Shown here: in pieces, positions 63,929-64,000 of the stretch
Layout: each line of letters opens with the position of its first letter
How positions within the stretch are numbered: the first letter of the stretch is position 1
Origin: CAVRQM01 sp963723455
GTDB taxonomy: Bacteria; Pseudomonadota; Alphaproteobacteria; Acetobacterales; Acetobacteraceae
Reading direction: 5' to 3'
Assembly (NCBI GenBank): GCA_963723455.1
Contig: CAVRQM010000005.1
Location: 434,001-498,000, forward strand
DNA: 64,000 bases
Made by a program: the position numbers and the translations under genes
The notes under the pieces: model-generated
Told to the model about the DNA's origin: nothing
The model's input: only the letters and a program-made list of their open reading frames with translations
Databases searched by the model: none

Positions 63929-64000
63929 GGAAGCGTTCGCGCGGGGTGCGCAGCCATCGAGGCGCCCATCCCGCCCAGCCCGCCGAAGCCGATTTCATGG
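63898..64000 (-). other. Unresolved coding fragment at the window edge
   Basis: One minus-strand frame entering at 64000 reads EIGFGGLGGMGASMAAHP before losing any protein-like character and stopping at 63898, inside the acyltransferase N-terminus. The glycine pattern resembles the NAD(P)-binding start of 3-hydroxyisobutyrate dehydrogenase-like proteins, but it could equally be the tail of a gene lying beyond the window. Too short to decide. Confidence 0.2.

Overview
The window is high-GC (about 70 %) bacterial chromosome, read as an alphaproteobacterium and most likely an acetic-acid-bacteria relative (Acetobacteraceae/Rhodospirillales). That is an inference from the aminotransferase-hom-glpX-recJ neighbourhood, the alternative complex III locus, the class I PHA synthase and the overall gene content. 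There is no phage, insertion sequence, CRISPR array or rRNA. One tRNA is present, tRNA-Leu(UAA).

Layout. 0-7.3 kb: a minus-strand alternative complex III operon (actABCDEF, quinol:cytochrome c oxidoreductase), with most genes broken by 1-2 base indels. 7.4-12.7 kb: an oligopeptide-type ABC importer (binding protein, two permeases, two ATPases). 12.8-18 kb: an Rrf2 regulator, then ssuA-ssuC-ssuB-ssuD for alkanesulfonate uptake and desulfonation, with a convergent TauE-type sulfite/sulfonate exporter. A palindrome over a TTGACA box lies between the regulator and ssuA. 18.2-23.4 kb: accessory genes: a small unknown, a helical/coiled-coil unknown, a Tat-exported aldo/keto reductase, an orphan tri-heme cytochrome and a PsiE-like protein. 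23.4-27.7 kb: NAD kinase divergent from NAD synthetase, then a small acidic protein and a glutamyl-tRNA synthetase, all coupled by overlapping start/stop codons. 27.7-34.5 kb: exported unknown, DUF29, MFS, DUF892 ferritin-like, two lipoproteins and phaC. 34.6-40.6 kb: aminotransferase, LysE/RhtB exporter, homoserine dehydrogenase, GlpX and RecJ. 40.6-44.9 kb: malate synthase G and two EamA transporters. 44.9-48.5 kb: a cobalamin-type module (BtuF-BtuC-BtuD-like, TonB, PduO-type adenosyltransferase). 48.6-54.1 kb: tRNA-Leu, D-2-hydroxyacid dehydrogenase, trypsin-like protease, PBP1A, lytic transglycosylase and a secreted hydrolase. 54.3-60.5 kb: part of a type II secretion system (gspG; gspL-M-C/N-D-K). 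60.5-64 kb: a fragmented reading frame, an XRE regulator and an acyltransferase.

How it works together. Three coherent modules stand out: respiration (ACIII), sulfur scavenging (Rrf2-Ssu-TauE) and B12 acquisition plus activation (Btu-TonB-ATR). The NAD genes form a fourth, small cluster. Many otherwise well-conserved genes carry single-base frameshifts, several in short G or GC runs. They cluster at 0-9, 20-21, 44-48 and 60.9-63 kb, while most other genes are intact. I read most of them as assembly or sequencing indels rather than biological decay, but the sequence alone cannot settle this.
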